DNA of 60,076 nucleotides. It comes from Candidatus Mediterraneibacter norwichensis (lineage in GTDB: Bacteria > Bacillota > Clostridia > Lachnospirales > Lachnospiraceae). The first letter of the stretch is position 1. Each line of letters begins with the position of its first letter. Both the position numbers and the translations under genes were made by a program. The notes under the pieces were generated by a model. The model was not told the origin of the DNA, searched no databases, and saw nothing but the letters and a program-made list of their open reading frames with translations. The stretch lies in NCBI GenBank assembly GCA_019112765.1, contig DXIU01000095.1:1-60076 (forward strand), written 5' to 3'. This document shows, piece by piece, positions 42,456 to 51,421 of this stretch.

Positions 42456-44267
42456 ATGGAGCTTACCGAAGTATTACGGGAAATCCGGCCCTGCAATACA
42501 GAGAATCCTTATATTTTTATCAGTTACAGCAGCGAGGACAAGGACCTTGTGTGGAGGGATGTACTGGAATTCCAGCGCCGGGGATATAACATCTGGATAG
42601 ACGAAAAAAATCTGGATAAAACGCAGGATTCGTGGAGATATAACGCGCTTCCGGCAATAGAAGATATGGATTGTGAGCTGGTAGTTTTTTATGTGAGCAG
42701 ACATTCTCTGATCAGTGAGGGCTGTTATCTTGAATTAGGGAAAACGATTGAGGCACAGACGCAGGCGATCCATTTCGGACCGGTGAAATTTATTGCCGTG
42801 GATGTGGAAGAAATCGGAAATATTATGGAGTTTTCCAAAACAGTATACAATGACCTGCGTTCCGGCGATCTTCCGAAAGAACAGAAGCAGCAGCGGGCAA
42901 TTATTCTGGACAAGTTCAAAAAAGACTTTTTTAACAGCAATAATGAAAAGGTGCGGATTCATCCCAAGAATGAGGTGAACCGGAAAATGGATTACTACGA
43001 AGAAATTCTGGCATCTTTTCCGGACAGCACCCGGATTTTCCCTGAGCACAGAGAAGAGGAAGTATCTGCAGAGGAAGAAGTGCCGGCGGAAACAGCCGCT
43101 TCGACTGAGGATGAAATGCCGGCGCAGGCAGCCGTTCCGACTGCGGAAGAAGAACCGATAAGAGCAGCTGTTCCGATCGCAGAAGAACCGATAAGAGCAG
43201 CCGTTCCGACTGCGGAAGAAGAACCGGCAGGGGAAGAAGGCGGTTCCGGCGAGATAGAAATGCTGGCGGAAACAACCGGTTTTGCAGAGGAAACAGTACC
43301 CGGGGCGGGAGAGACGGCATTTGAACCAAATGCTCCGGCAGAGAAACCGGAAGAGAGAGAAGACAGTTCCGCAGAAGTGCCCCGCTTTGATCCGGAACCG
43401 GAAAAACCAGAAAATATTACGCATGAAGAAATCGTCTATCAGGCGATGATCGCTGCCAATCAGCAATATCAGAACAGGAATCAGGACAGAGGCTTTGTGA
43501 AGGTCAGAGAGGTTTCAGATACTCAGATAAAAAATGCCCTGAAAAAGTTTGCTGCCGGCGCTGAAACAGAGACGCTGATCGGCTTTTGCGATACAACTAT
43601 ATCCAAAAACGGGAAAAGCGGAGTCCTTATTACATCAGAGCGATTATACAGTGAGATGCTTAAGGATACAGGTTATTCTCTTGATCTGTGGAAAATTAAA
43701 AAGGTAATTTATCCCGGGAAGTCCAGGTATCATGGAGAGCTGATTTATGAAGACAATACCTGCTGCCAGCTGTTTTTCAGTATTTACAATGATCTGATTT
43801 TCCCGTTTCTGACAGCTGTAACGGAAATGAAGACGGGAATCAGACCCGTAGCTTCTTACAGTTCATATCATGTTACAAAAGAAATGGTAAAGGCTGCTGT
43901 GGCTGCCGCGAATGAGGGCTCGGCCTATTCTTTCAAGTCCCCGGTGTTCCTGAAGGAAAGTCAGATGAGAAATGCTGTAGATACATATGCCGGGCAGTCT
44001 GGTATAAATGAGATTGTCGCTATGCTGGACACTACTCTCCGGGGAAATGGGAAAGCAGGATTCCTTGTGACGGCCGGAAGACTTTACAGCAATGATTTTG
44101 GCCGGGGAGACTATGTTGAATTTGACAATCTGAAAGAGGCGGCGCTGGACGGATCTTATGTGATACTTACATATCGTGACGGATACAGAAAGAAAGTATA
44201 CTGCAGTATCTATGCGCCGACGATCTGCGCCTTCCTGAAAGAGCTTGTTATGCCTGAATCAGCATAG
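42456..44267 (+). CDS. TIR-domain protein with two C-terminal PH-like repeats
   Basis: The protein has 603 residues. Residues 15-150 are a TIR domain (YIFISYSSEDKD, NIWIDEKNLDK, EGCYLELGKT with the candidate Glu). A long acidic Ala/Pro/Glu-rich linker follows (about 205-325). The C-terminus holds two copies of a ~130-residue module with the pattern DTT..NGK.G.L.T..RLYS, then CSIY and FLKE. This matches bacterial PH-like domains that often bind lipids or act in membrane stress sensing. It has no membrane segment. ATG 42456 is favoured over GTG 42447 because GAGGTG then has normal spacing. It has its own regulated-looking promoter, so it may be a stand-alone member of the TIR set. Confidence 0.82.
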   Translation: MELTEVLREIRPCNTENPYIFISYSSEDKDLVWRDVLEFQRRGYNIWIDEKNLDKTQDSWRYNALPAIEDMDCELVVFYVSRHSLISEGCYLELGKTIEAQTQAIHFGPVKFIAVDVEEIGNIMEFSKTVYNDLRSGDLPKEQKQQRAIILDKFKKDFFNSNNEKVRIHPKNEVNRKMDYYEEILASFPDSTRIFPEHREEEVSAEEEVPAETAASTEDEMPAQAAVPTAEEEPIRAAVPIAEEPIRAAVPTAEEEPAGEEGGSGEIEMLAETTGFAEETVPGAGETAFEPNAPAEKPEEREDSSAEVPRFDPEPEKPENITHEEIVYQAMIAANQQYQNRNQDRGFVKVREVSDTQIKNALKKFAAGAETETLIGFCDTTISKNGKSGVLITSERLYSEMLKDTGYSLDLWKIKKVIYPGKSRYHGELIYEDNTCCQLFFSIYNDLIFPFLTAVTEMKTGIRPVASYSSYHVTKEMVKAAVAAANEGSAYSFKSPVFLKESQMRNAVDTYAGQSGINEIVAMLDTTLRGNGKAGFLVTAGRLYSNDFGRGDYVEFDNLKEAALDGSYVILTYRDGYRKKVYCSIYAPTICAFLKELVMPESA

Positions 44268-44325
44268 AAAAGCAGATATGGTCGAAATGTACATTTTTCC
44301 TCCGTTTTTTTAGTTACTCGTGACA

Positions 44326-44354
44326 TTGTCCATTTGCGGCTTCCGGATTATACT
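44326..44354 (+). promoter_or_regulatory. Promoter of the msmK-type gene
   Basis: TTGTCC (44326-44331) and TATACT (44349-44354) are spaced by 17 bases and lie about 48 bases before the ATG at 44402. Confidence 0.7.
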
Positions 44355-44401
44355 TTATTTCAGAATCAACGAAACGTAATTTTTTAAGGAGGCTACATAA
44401 A

Positions 44402-45514
44402 ATGGCAAGTTTATCACTGCAGGGCATTCAGAAAATTTATCCGAACGGCTTTCACGCTGTAAAGGATTTTAATCTTGAGATTGAAGACAAAGAGTTCATC
44501 ATCTTTGTAGGACCGTCAGGATGCGGTAAATCAACAACTCTTCGTATGGTCGCCGGTCTGGAGGATATTTCCGGCGGTACGCTGAAGATCGACGGCAAGG
44601 TTATGAATGATGTAGAGCCGAAGGACCGTGATATCGCGATGGTATTCCAGAACTACGCTCTGTATCCGCACATGACAGTATATGACAATATGGCATTCGG
44701 ACTGAAGCTTCGTAAAGTTCCGAAAGACGAGATCGACAAGAAGGTGCGCGAGGCAGCAAGAATCCTTGACCTTGAGAAACTGCTTGACCGTAAACCGAAG
44801 GCTCTTTCCGGCGGACAGAGACAGCGTGTTGCTATGGGACGTGCAATTGTCCGTAATCCGAAGGTATTCCTTATGGACGAGCCTCTCTCCAACCTGGACG
44901 CGAAACTGAGAGTTCAGATGCGTATCGAGATCTCCAAGCTTCATGAGAACCTGGGCGCTACGATTATCTACGTAACACATGACCAGACAGAGGCTATGAC
45001 ACTTGGTACAAGAATCGTTGTTATGAAAGACGGAGTTGTTCAGCAGGTAGATACACCACAGAACCTTTACAATACACCGTGCAACCTGTTCGTAGCAGGA
45101 TTTATCGGATCTCCGCAGATGAACTTTATGGATGCGGTATGCAAGGTAAAAGGTAATGATGTTACGCTTACAGTCGGCGAGCACGTACTGAAGGTACCGG
45201 CATCCAAGAGAAAAGCTCTTATCGATGGCGGATACGACGGAAAGACAGTTGTAATTGGCATCCGTCCTGAGGATGTACATGATTCAGAAGCATTTATCAG
45301 CAACTCACCGGACAGCGTGATCACATCCACGATCAAGGTTTATGAGCTGCTCGGCGCGGAAGTATTCCTGTACTTTGATGTAGAGGGAACTCAGATGACA
45401 GCACGTGTAAATCCGCGTACTACACTGAGAACAGGCGACAAGGCTGTATTTGCTCTTGATATGGAGAAGATCCATGTATTCGACAAAGAAACAGAGTTGA
45501 CGATTACAAACTAA
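44402..45514 (+). CDS. msmK: Sugar ABC transporter ATPase, MsmK/UgpC type
   Basis: This is the shared energy-coupling ATPase for several carbohydrate importers. The 370-residue protein has Walker A GPSGCGKST (about 38), the signature LSGGQRQRVAMGRA, Walker B VFLMDEPLSNLDAKLR, His-loop VTHDQTEAM and the C-terminal regulatory (TOBE-like) domain from about 235. No permease or binding-protein genes are adjacent, as is usual for MsmK, which serves distant transporters. The codon use appears more selected than that of the neighbours (many CGT and GTA/GTT codons), fitting high expression. It has its own promoter and a strong terminator. MsmK, MsiK and UgpC labels are equivalent at this level. Confidence 0.93.
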   Translation: MASLSLQGIQKIYPNGFHAVKDFNLEIEDKEFIIFVGPSGCGKSTTLRMVAGLEDISGGTLKIDGKVMNDVEPKDRDIAMVFQNYALYPHMTVYDNMAFGLKLRKVPKDEIDKKVREAARILDLEKLLDRKPKALSGGQRQRVAMGRAIVRNPKVFLMDEPLSNLDAKLRVQMRIEISKLHENLGATIIYVTHDQTEAMTLGTRIVVMKDGVVQQVDTPQNLYNTPCNLFVAGFIGSPQMNFMDAVCKVKGNDVTLTVGEHVLKVPASKRKALIDGGYDGKTVVIGIRPEDVHDSEAFISNSPDSVITSTIKVYELLGAEVFLYFDVEGTQMTARVNPRTTLRTGDKAVFALDMEKIHVFDKETELTITN

Positions 45515-45614
45515 TGTTTTAAAATCGGAATAGCAGCTTAGCGGTTGCGAAGATGCTATTCGCTGCCGGAAGGTTTTTACAGACCGGCCGGCGCCGCTTA
45601 ATTAAAAAGGAGGG

Positions 45615-45640
45615 GCTGCACTTTTCAAGTGCAGCTTTTT
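45615..45640 (+). terminator. Terminator of msmK
   Basis: A perfect 9-bp stem (GCTGCACTT with its complement) with a 3-base loop is followed by a run of T residues. It ends 20 bases before the next start codon. Confidence 0.93.
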
Positions 45641-45659
45641 CTGTATACCGGAGTTTTTT

Positions 45660-46565
45660 ATGGATTACACATCAGAACTTGACAGGGCACTCAGTGAACT
45701 GAAACGTATAACAGGGGTTGCGGTGTCAGTAAAGGCGGATACACCGGAGGAAACAGAACTGGCGCTTTCGCAGATCCGCTGTCTGTGTGCCGCTTACAAA
45801 GAAAAATATAATAAGGCGGATTTCCTGAAAAGTCTCATGACCGAGGGGATTCCATCCTATGACGTAGGAGACAGGGCCGCGCGCCTTCACATTGACCCTG
45901 AGGAAAAACGGGTGCTGTTTCTTCTGGAGGCGAGGACAATCGATGATACGCTGACGGAGATCCTTAAGAATCTGTTTCCCTCCAGGAGCAAAACCTATCT
46001 TGTTCCCATGAGTGAAAACCGTATTGCCGTGCTCCGGCCGCTGAAATCCGGTGAAACAGCGGATTCTATGAGACAGATCGCCCGCACAATTGTTGATACG
46101 CTGAACATGGAAGCGCTGACTCATGTCCAGCTGTCCTACAGTTCTGTTATCGACACATTAGCGGAGCTCTCTTCCGCCTTCCGGGAGACAAGCCTGGCAC
46201 TGCAGGTCGGGAAGCTGTTCTATTCTGAACAGACAGTTTTCCCTTATAATGAGCTTGGAATCGGAAGACTGATTTATCAGCTGCCGGTATCTATCTGCGA
46301 AAGATTTCTGGAAGAAATTTTCGGAAAAGAGATTCCGGAAGCATTTGATGATGAGACCACTGCAACGATCAACAGATTTTTCCAGAACAATCTTAACATA
46401 GCTGAGACATCCAGACAGCTGCATATGCACAGGAATACTCTGATTTACCGTCTTGAACAGATTCAGAAACGGACGGGACTGGATCTTCGTACTTTTGAAG
46501 ATGCCATGACATTTAAAATTGCCACTATGGTAATCAATTATTTGCATACAGAAAGGAACCAGTAA
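45660..46565 (+). CDS. PucR/CdaR-type transcriptional regulator
   Basis: The 301-residue protein has a C-terminal helix-turn-helix of the PucR family: NNLNIAETSRQLHMHRNTLIYRLEQIQKRTG (residues about 242-272), with the conserved HRNTL.YRL core. The N-terminal ~200 residues are a GGDEF-like or ligand-sensing region without the catalytic motif. Such proteins regulate sugar or purine genes. It lies directly downstream of msmK, an arrangement common in Lachnospiraceae, so it may govern carbohydrate uptake. GGAG stands close to the ATG, and the gene is 3 bases from the next one, so the two form an operon. Confidence 0.85.
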   Translation: MDYTSELDRALSELKRITGVAVSVKADTPEETELALSQIRCLCAAYKEKYNKADFLKSLMTEGIPSYDVGDRAARLHIDPEEKRVLFLLEARTIDDTLTEILKNLFPSRSKTYLVPMSENRIAVLRPLKSGETADSMRQIARTIVDTLNMEALTHVQLSYSSVIDTLAELSSAFRETSLALQVGKLFYSEQTVFPYNELGIGRLIYQLPVSICERFLEEIFGKEIPEAFDDETTATINRFFQNNLNIAETSRQLHMHRNTLIYRLEQIQKRTGLDLRTFEDAMTFKIATMVINYLHTERNQ

Positions 46566-46568
46566 ACG

Positions 46569-47069
46569 ATGAATGACGCATTTTACGAATTGCTTGTAAC
46601 ACGTAAACCAAAACCATATGATATGGTTGTCCGCATATTAGTGATTCTTCTCATTATAGCAGTGGCCATTGGCGGCATGCCTTTTATCGGCATGACATCA
46701 TTCCTTGTGGCGGTGCTGATTGCCCTCCTGGCATACTATTTTATCTTTCCCAGACTGAATGTGGAATATGAGTATACGCTTCTGAACCATGATATGCAGA
46801 TCGATGTGATTTATAACAGATCAAAAAGAAAATCTCTGATGAATTTTGACATCCAGGCAGCGGAAATTATCGCGCCGAAACAGTCGCCGAGGCTGAATTC
46901 ATATCATCCGGACAAAACATATGATTATTCATCCGGGAATTCTTCGGCCAGAGTATTTGCCATTGAGACATCCATGGATCAGAAAAAAGTATGCATCTGC
47001 ATCGAACCGGATCAGAAAATGATTGATCATATGAAACAATGGATGGGATCGAAGATGTACCTTGACTGA
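46569..47069 (+). CDS. DUF6106-like membrane protein
   Basis: The 166-residue protein has two adjacent hydrophobic segments (about 21-40 and 44-63) followed by a soluble domain with FPRLNVEYEYTLLNHDMQID near the membrane and IETSMDQKKVCICIEPD later. This pattern matches the DUF6106 family of Clostridia; its function is unknown. The gene starts 3 bases after the PucR-type regulator, so it belongs to the same operon. It ends just before the fold-back-rich intergenic region. Confidence 0.75.
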   Translation: MNDAFYELLVTRKPKPYDMVVRILVILLIIAVAIGGMPFIGMTSFLVAVLIALLAYYFIFPRLNVEYEYTLLNHDMQIDVIYNRSKRKSLMNFDIQAAEIIAPKQSPRLNSYHPDKTYDYSSGNSSARVFAIETSMDQKKVCICIEPDQKMIDHMKQWMGSKMYLD

Positions 47070-47070
47070 A

Positions 47071-47083
47071 GATCCGGATTTGC
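47071..47083 (+). repeat. 13-bp motif shared with 41197-41209
   Basis: This second occurrence of GATCCGGATTTGC starts 2 bases after the DUF6106-like gene stop and begins the 658-base gene-free region that holds fold-backs D and B. Confidence 0.7.
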
Positions 47084-47143
47084 CGAAGGAAACTTCCGGA
47101 CATCAGACATAAACCGGAAGGGAAGGAAGTTTTATAAGACGGA

Positions 47144-47353
47144 TTCAGAAGAGGAGGACAGGGAATTCTGATTCCGTTCCATGAGTTAAGATAAATCACG
47201 AAGACTGAGAATCAGCTAAAAGCAGGATTTACGGCGGGCTAACTCGCATGCGCTCGGACAGAGCCCGCCACAGATCCTGACGCTGATTCCCGGTCTTCTA
47301 TTTATCTAAACTCATTCCAGAGTCATCAGAATTCCCTGTCCCCCTCTTCTGAA
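47144..47353. repeat. Long fold-back element D
   Basis: 29-base outer arms (47144-47172 with 47325-47353) match at 28 positions. Inside them, further paired blocks (near 47190-47230 with 47282-47318) and a central GGCGGGCT/AGCCCGCC hairpin allow almost the whole 210 bases to pair with itself. It carries no open reading frame of note and is unrelated in sequence to copies A-C. Confidence 0.8.
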
Positions 47354-47452
47354 AGGCGCATCCAAAAAACTTTCTTCAGGGATACTGCTGCCTGGATTCA
47401 GGATATGAGTATAGCCGGGAAAGTTCTGTCTTCGTTTTGTCTGTCGAAATTT

Positions 47453-47638
47453 GGAATTGTGTGAGGGAGAAGTCAGCCGGGAGAGACTGGTGTGGTGATG
47501 GAGGACCGTAGAGCAGCGCCGGTTCTTAGAGCGCGTTTTTTGCGCTCTTAGTACCGCTGCGTCTGCGGTCCGAACGCAAGTGTGTCCTCCGGCACCACAC
47601 CAGTCTCTCCCGGCGTACCTTCTCAGTCATACAAATCC
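47453..47638. repeat. Fold-back repeat, copy B
   Basis: It is the same element as copy A, with a perfect 22-bp inverted repeat at 47476-47497 and 47593-47614 that differs from copy A at two paired positions, both compensated. Its flanks extend the similarity to copy A leftward to about 47404. Confidence 0.85.
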
Positions 47639-47662
47639 GAATTCGCTTTTCTTCCATATTTG

Positions 47663-47671
47663 TGTTATACT
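47663..47671 (+). promoter_or_regulatory. Extended -10 promoter of the ABC-class ATPase gene
   Basis: TGTTATACT lies just right of fold-back copy B and 57 bases before the ATG at 47728. The -35 region is weak. Confidence 0.5.
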
Positions 47672-47727
47672 TTTTTTTCAGAAACCACCAGGAGACGGCA
47701 CGGGCTCTCCGTGGGAAAGGAGAAAAG

Positions 47728-49431
47728 ATGCAGACATCAGCAGAATTAAGAAGCTTACTTTCCCGGATTGACCACAGAGGTTATCCGGCATACAAAGATA
47801 CAAAAGGGATGTACCAGTTCCCGGGTTACGTCCTGTCGATTGATCATGTGCAGGGGGATCCGTTTGCTTCCCCGTCAAAGCTGAGCATTCATGTGAAGGG
47901 AAAGACGGCGGCGTTTCCGCGGGAACTGTATAAGGGCAGGCATCAGAGAACTGCCCTTCAGGACGAGCTGACCAGGAGGTTCGGCAGAGAGGCGGAGCAG
48001 TTTGCTTTTAAGGCAAAAGGATCGGGAAAGAGCGGTCTGATCTCGGTGAGCCGCTGCGGCCAGGAGGTGCTGGAGCGTACGGCATGTACCCTTGATCCGG
48101 CAGACGGAGATATTGTAATGCGGTTTGAAGCAGGGTTTCCGGCCAACGGCCGCACCATCAACGCCCGGGAGCTGGAGAAGATTTTATTTGATTTCCTGCC
48201 CCGATGCGTGAAGAATTCTCTTTTCTATAAAAATCTTGATCCGAAACGGCTGAGGGAGATCATTGATCTGGCAGAAGACCAGCAGTATATCCGGGAGATG
48301 CTTCCGCAGCTGGGACTCTGTGCTTTTGTGGCGGACGGAAGTATTTTGCCAAGAGAATCCGGCATTTCCTCCCGCCCTATGAAGGGCGGCGTAAAGTTCA
48401 GAGCGCCGGAAGAACTGAAAGTGACCCTGGATCTGCCTCATAAAGGAAAAATTACCGGTATGGGAATCCGGAAAGGGATAACGCTTATAGTAGGCGGCGG
48501 ATATCACGGGAAATCCACTCTGCTCAAAGCGCTGGAGCTTGGGGTTTACAATCATATCGCAGGAGATGGAAGAGAATACGTCATTACCGATGATACGGCC
48601 ATGAAGATCCGGGCAGAGGACGGCAGGAGTATCCGGAAGACGGACATCTCCATGTTTATCAATGACCTGCCGAATGGGAAGGATACGGTTGGTTTTGTTA
48701 CGGAGGACGCCAGCGGAAGCACATCTCAGGCGGCCAATGTAATCGAGAGCATTGAAGCGGGCACGTCACTTCTGCTGATTGACGAGGATACCAGCGCCAC
48801 CAATTTTATGATAAGGGATGAACTGATGCAGCGGGTGATTCACCGTGACATGGAGCCGATCACGCCGTTTATTGACCGGATCCGGGAACTGTATGAGGTT
48901 TACGGCATTTCTACTGTTATCGTCGCGGGAAGTTCAGGCGCGTATTTTCACATTGCGGACAGTATTATTCAGATGGACCGGTATGTGCCGAAAGATATTA
49001 CCGCATATGCAAAAAAGGAAGCGGAAAGTTTCCCCATGATCAGCGGGCCGGACAAGCCGGCTGAAAGACCGGATTTTGCCCGGTGTCCCGACCCTTCCCG
49101 GGCCTTTAAGAATGGTGAGAGAATTAAGATGAAAACGCTTGGAAGGGAAGGCGTGATGATAAATAAGGAGACGATAGATCTCAGGTATGTGGAGCAGATT
49201 ACTGACAGCGAACAGGTGACAGCGCTTGGTTACTGTGTGAAGTATGCGCAGAAAAATATTCTGGACGGCAGGAAAAATCTGAGGCAGGTTGTGGACGCGC
49301 TGGAAGAAGTGATGGAGCGCCGGACACTGGCGGAGCTCTGCGAAAGCCGCTCTTCCATTGCGGGGATGGCAAGACCGAGACGGCAGGAAATTTTTGCCTG
49401 CTTTAACCGGTACAGAAGTCTGAAACTGTAA
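47728..49431 (+). CDS. Predicted ABC-class ATPase (PF09818-type)
   Basis: The 567-residue soluble protein has a P-loop GGGYHGKSTLLKALE (about 252-266), an acidic Walker-B-like block SLLLIDEDTSATNFMIRD (about 350), and a later VIVAGSSGAYFHIAD stretch. These features define a family of single predicted ATPases of the ABC class with no transporter partner and no known role. The N-terminal region (KGMYQF..YVLSIDHVQGDPFASP) is family-typical. ATG 47728 has AAAGGAG before it; the frame upstream runs through promoter sequence and is not used. A role in RNA or nucleotide binding has been suggested for the family, but nothing here shows it. Confidence 0.85.
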   Translation: MQTSAELRSLLSRIDHRGYPAYKDTKGMYQFPGYVLSIDHVQGDPFASPSKLSIHVKGKTAAFPRELYKGRHQRTALQDELTRRFGREAEQFAFKAKGSGKSGLISVSRCGQEVLERTACTLDPADGDIVMRFEAGFPANGRTINARELEKILFDFLPRCVKNSLFYKNLDPKRLREIIDLAEDQQYIREMLPQLGLCAFVADGSILPRESGISSRPMKGGVKFRAPEELKVTLDLPHKGKITGMGIRKGITLIVGGGYHGKSTLLKALELGVYNHIAGDGREYVITDDTAMKIRAEDGRSIRKTDISMFINDLPNGKDTVGFVTEDASGSTSQAANVIESIEAGTSLLLIDEDTSATNFMIRDELMQRVIHRDMEPITPFIDRIRELYEVYGISTVIVAGSSGAYFHIADSIIQMDRYVPKDITAYAKKEAESFPMISGPDKPAERPDFARCPDPSRAFKNGERIKMKTLGREGVMINKETIDLRYVEQITDSEQVTALGYCVKYAQKNILDGRKNLRQVVDALEEVMERRTLAELCESRSSIAGMARPRRQEIFACFNRYRSLKL

Positions 49432-49572
49432 TGCGGAAACGGACAGAGTATCCGGGAAAACAGAAGAGTTCTGCGCAGTGTGCTGCGGGAGATATTTTAC
49501 GGCGGGAGATTTTACAGTGATGACAACACTGGAAAATAATAATATAATAAAAAAGACGGAGGAGAATGCAGG

Positions 49573-50112
49573 ATGCAGTTAGTGGACGGAAGACCGGAAA
49601 ATACAGATGGAAGGCTGGAAAAAGAAATACGGGTATATGATTTTCTGGACTCTCTGGGGGTCCGGTACAAACGGATCGATCATGAGGCGGCCATGACAAT
49701 GGAAGCCTGCGAAGAGATCGACCGCACGCTGGGCGAGGGCGCCGCGATATGCAAAAATCTTTTTCTGTGCAACCGGCAGGAGACAGAGTTCTATCTTCTG
49801 CTGATACCCGGGGAGAAGCCGTTTAAAACAAAGTATCTGTCTGCCCAGATAGGGTCCTCCCGTCTGTCCTTTGGCAAACCGGAATATATGGAGAAGTTTC
49901 TGGATATTACACCGGGATCCGTGAGCGTGCTGGGGCTGATGAATGACCAGGAGAAAAAGGTCCGTCTTCTTATTGACGAAGATGTTTTGACAAAGCCGTA
50001 TTTCGCCTGCCATCCGTGTATCAATACATCCAGTCTCCGGTTTGATATGAAAGATCTGACAGAGAAGATTATTCCGGCCATGGGACATGAACCGGCAATT
50101 GTGAATTTGTAG
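49573..50112 (+). CDS. Prolyl-tRNA editing protein (Ala-tRNA(Pro) deacylase, ProX/PrdX type)
   Basis: This stand-alone editing domain removes alanine wrongly attached to tRNA(Pro). The 179-residue protein has the YbaK/ProRS-INS fold signatures: YDFLDSLGVRYKRIDHEAA at the start, ICKNLFLCN, then LSFGKPEYMEKFLDITPGSVSVLGL and HPCINTSSLRF near the end, with the conserved Lys in the NLFL block region and the glycine of PGSVS. GGAGGAG precedes the ATG. It is followed 28 bases later by a membrane protein gene. Proline is a likely fermentation substrate in such anaerobes, but the gene is common in Firmicutes generally. Confidence 0.88.
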   Translation: MQLVDGRPENTDGRLEKEIRVYDFLDSLGVRYKRIDHEAAMTMEACEEIDRTLGEGAAICKNLFLCNRQETEFYLLLIPGEKPFKTKYLSAQIGSSRLSFGKPEYMEKFLDITPGSVSVLGLMNDQEKKVRLLIDEDVLTKPYFACHPCINTSSLRFDMKDLTEKIIPAMGHEPAIVNL

Positions 50113-50139
50113 AGATGCTGTAAGAGAGGAGAAGGCGTC

Positions 50140-50745
50140 ATGGCAGAAGATAAAACACTGAAAGATACAGAAGAGATGAAAGGACCAGAGGCGGAAACAT
50201 CAGAAAACACAGATGCGGGCAGAAAAACGGAGGCCGGATCCGGGGATACCGCGCCTGATCCGGAAAAAACGAAAACCGGATCCGCGGATGGATCTGAAAC
50301 AAATGCCGGCAGAGCGGAAACCGGAACCGGACAGACGGAAAAAACAGCGGAAGCTGCTTCGGAGCCGGAAAAGAGAACGGCAGATCCGGAACCGGAACCG
50401 GCAGGGAACGCTTCAGGAGCCAGGACGGAGCAGAAGCATGGAAACCGCTTTTTTCAGTTCTTTACAGGAGAGGCAAAATATGGCCGGGAACAGGCAGTTC
50501 TTTCCAGAATTGACAACGAACATCTGATGGACTACCTTCTTCTTGAACAGAAACGGTACGAAAGCGAACAGAAACATCGGGATGAAAGAGGAAAACGTAT
50601 CCTGTCCGCTTTTCAGCTGGCAGTGTCACTGGCGGCGATTGTGGCGGTAATCGGTTTTTTGAAGGATGAGCCTACGGTGCTTGTCAATATTCTGTATATT
50701 ATCGGGATTGTAGCTGCAATCTGGCTGTGGAAGGTGAAAAAATAG
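50140..50745 (+). CDS. Charged low-complexity protein with a C-terminal membrane hairpin
   Basis: The 201-residue protein begins with about 100 residues rich in Glu, Thr, Ala, Pro and Lys, likely disordered. A short amphipathic part (about 105-145, with YLLLEQKRYESEQKH) comes next, then two hydrophobic segments (about 151-170 and 176-195) ending in WKVKK. I recognise no family. Base composition of the first half is repetitive. It sits between the editing protein and mnmM with short gaps (28 and 19 bases), so it is probably co-transcribed with them without an obvious functional tie. Confidence 0.7.
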   Translation: MAEDKTLKDTEEMKGPEAETSENTDAGRKTEAGSGDTAPDPEKTKTGSADGSETNAGRAETGTGQTEKTAEAASEPEKRTADPEPEPAGNASGARTEQKHGNRFFQFFTGEAKYGREQAVLSRIDNEHLMDYLLLEQKRYESEQKHRDERGKRILSAFQLAVSLAAIVAVIGFLKDEPTVLVNILYIIGIVAAIWLWKVKK

Positions 50746-50764
50746 TCCAAAGGAGAACAGCTCT

Positions 50765-51328
50765 ATGGAAAACTGGCAGGTTACTGAATGGGTGAGGCAT
50801 TTTGTCCGGGAGCAGGTGAAGGAAGGAGATCTGTGCATAGATGCCACGATGGGCAACGGCAGCGACACTCTTCTTCTGGCCCGGCTTGCGGGACCGGACG
50901 GACATGTGATGGCTTTTGACATACAGGAACAGGCGCTGGAAAATACAGCAAGGCGTCTGAAACAGGAGGGGCTGGACAGAAATTGTACTTTGTTTCTCCG
51001 GTCACACGAGTATATGGCGTGCTGCGCGGAAGAGGAGAGTGTCTCCTGCATTGTATTTAATCTTGGATATCTTCCCGGCGGCAGCCACAGGACGTCTACA
51101 ACCGCAGAAACGACTCTGCGGGCGGTGCAGGAAGGACTGAGACTTCTGAAGAAAAACGGGCTTATGACAATCTGTATTTACAGCGGAGGCGACAGTGGAT
51201 TTGAAGAAAAAGAAGCTGTCCTTTCTTTTGTAAAAGGACTGAATCCCCGGAAGTATCTGGTCATTCAGTCGGAGTATGTGAACCGGCCGAATCATCCGCC
51301 TGTCCCGGTTCTGATTATTAAGCTTTGA
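50765..51328 (+). CDS. mnmM: tRNA methyltransferase MnmM (YtqB family)
   Basis: The 187-residue class I methyltransferase belongs to the YtqB (former rRNA methylase-like) family, which in Bacillus completes mnm5s2U34 in tRNA by methylating the aminomethyl group. Visible motifs are CIDATMGNGSDTLLLA (motif I, about 25-40), AFDIQEQAL (motif II), and the family-specific NLGYLPGG (about 103-110). The C-terminal PNHPPVPVLI block is also typical. Length is normal. AAAGGAGAAC precedes the ATG. A strong terminator follows the gene. Confidence 0.87.
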   Translation: MENWQVTEWVRHFVREQVKEGDLCIDATMGNGSDTLLLARLAGPDGHVMAFDIQEQALENTARRLKQEGLDRNCTLFLRSHEYMACCAEEESVSCIVFNLGYLPGGSHRTSTTAETTLRAVQEGLRLLKKNGLMTICIYSGGDSGFEEKEAVLSFVKGLNPRKYLVIQSEYVNRPNHPPVPVLIIKL

Positions 51329-51370
51329 AATACAGAAATGTGCAGGAAATGTTGTGAGATATAAGAAAAA

Positions 51371-51421
51371 GGGTGCTGTAAAATCTGCGGCAGAGAGCCG
51401 GATTTTACGGCATCCTTTTTT
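51371..51421 (+). terminator. Terminator of the mnmM operon
   Basis: A long stem of about 15 pairs with G-U pairs (GGGTGCTGTAAAATC with GATTTTACGGCATCC) is followed by six T residues. Confidence 0.9.
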
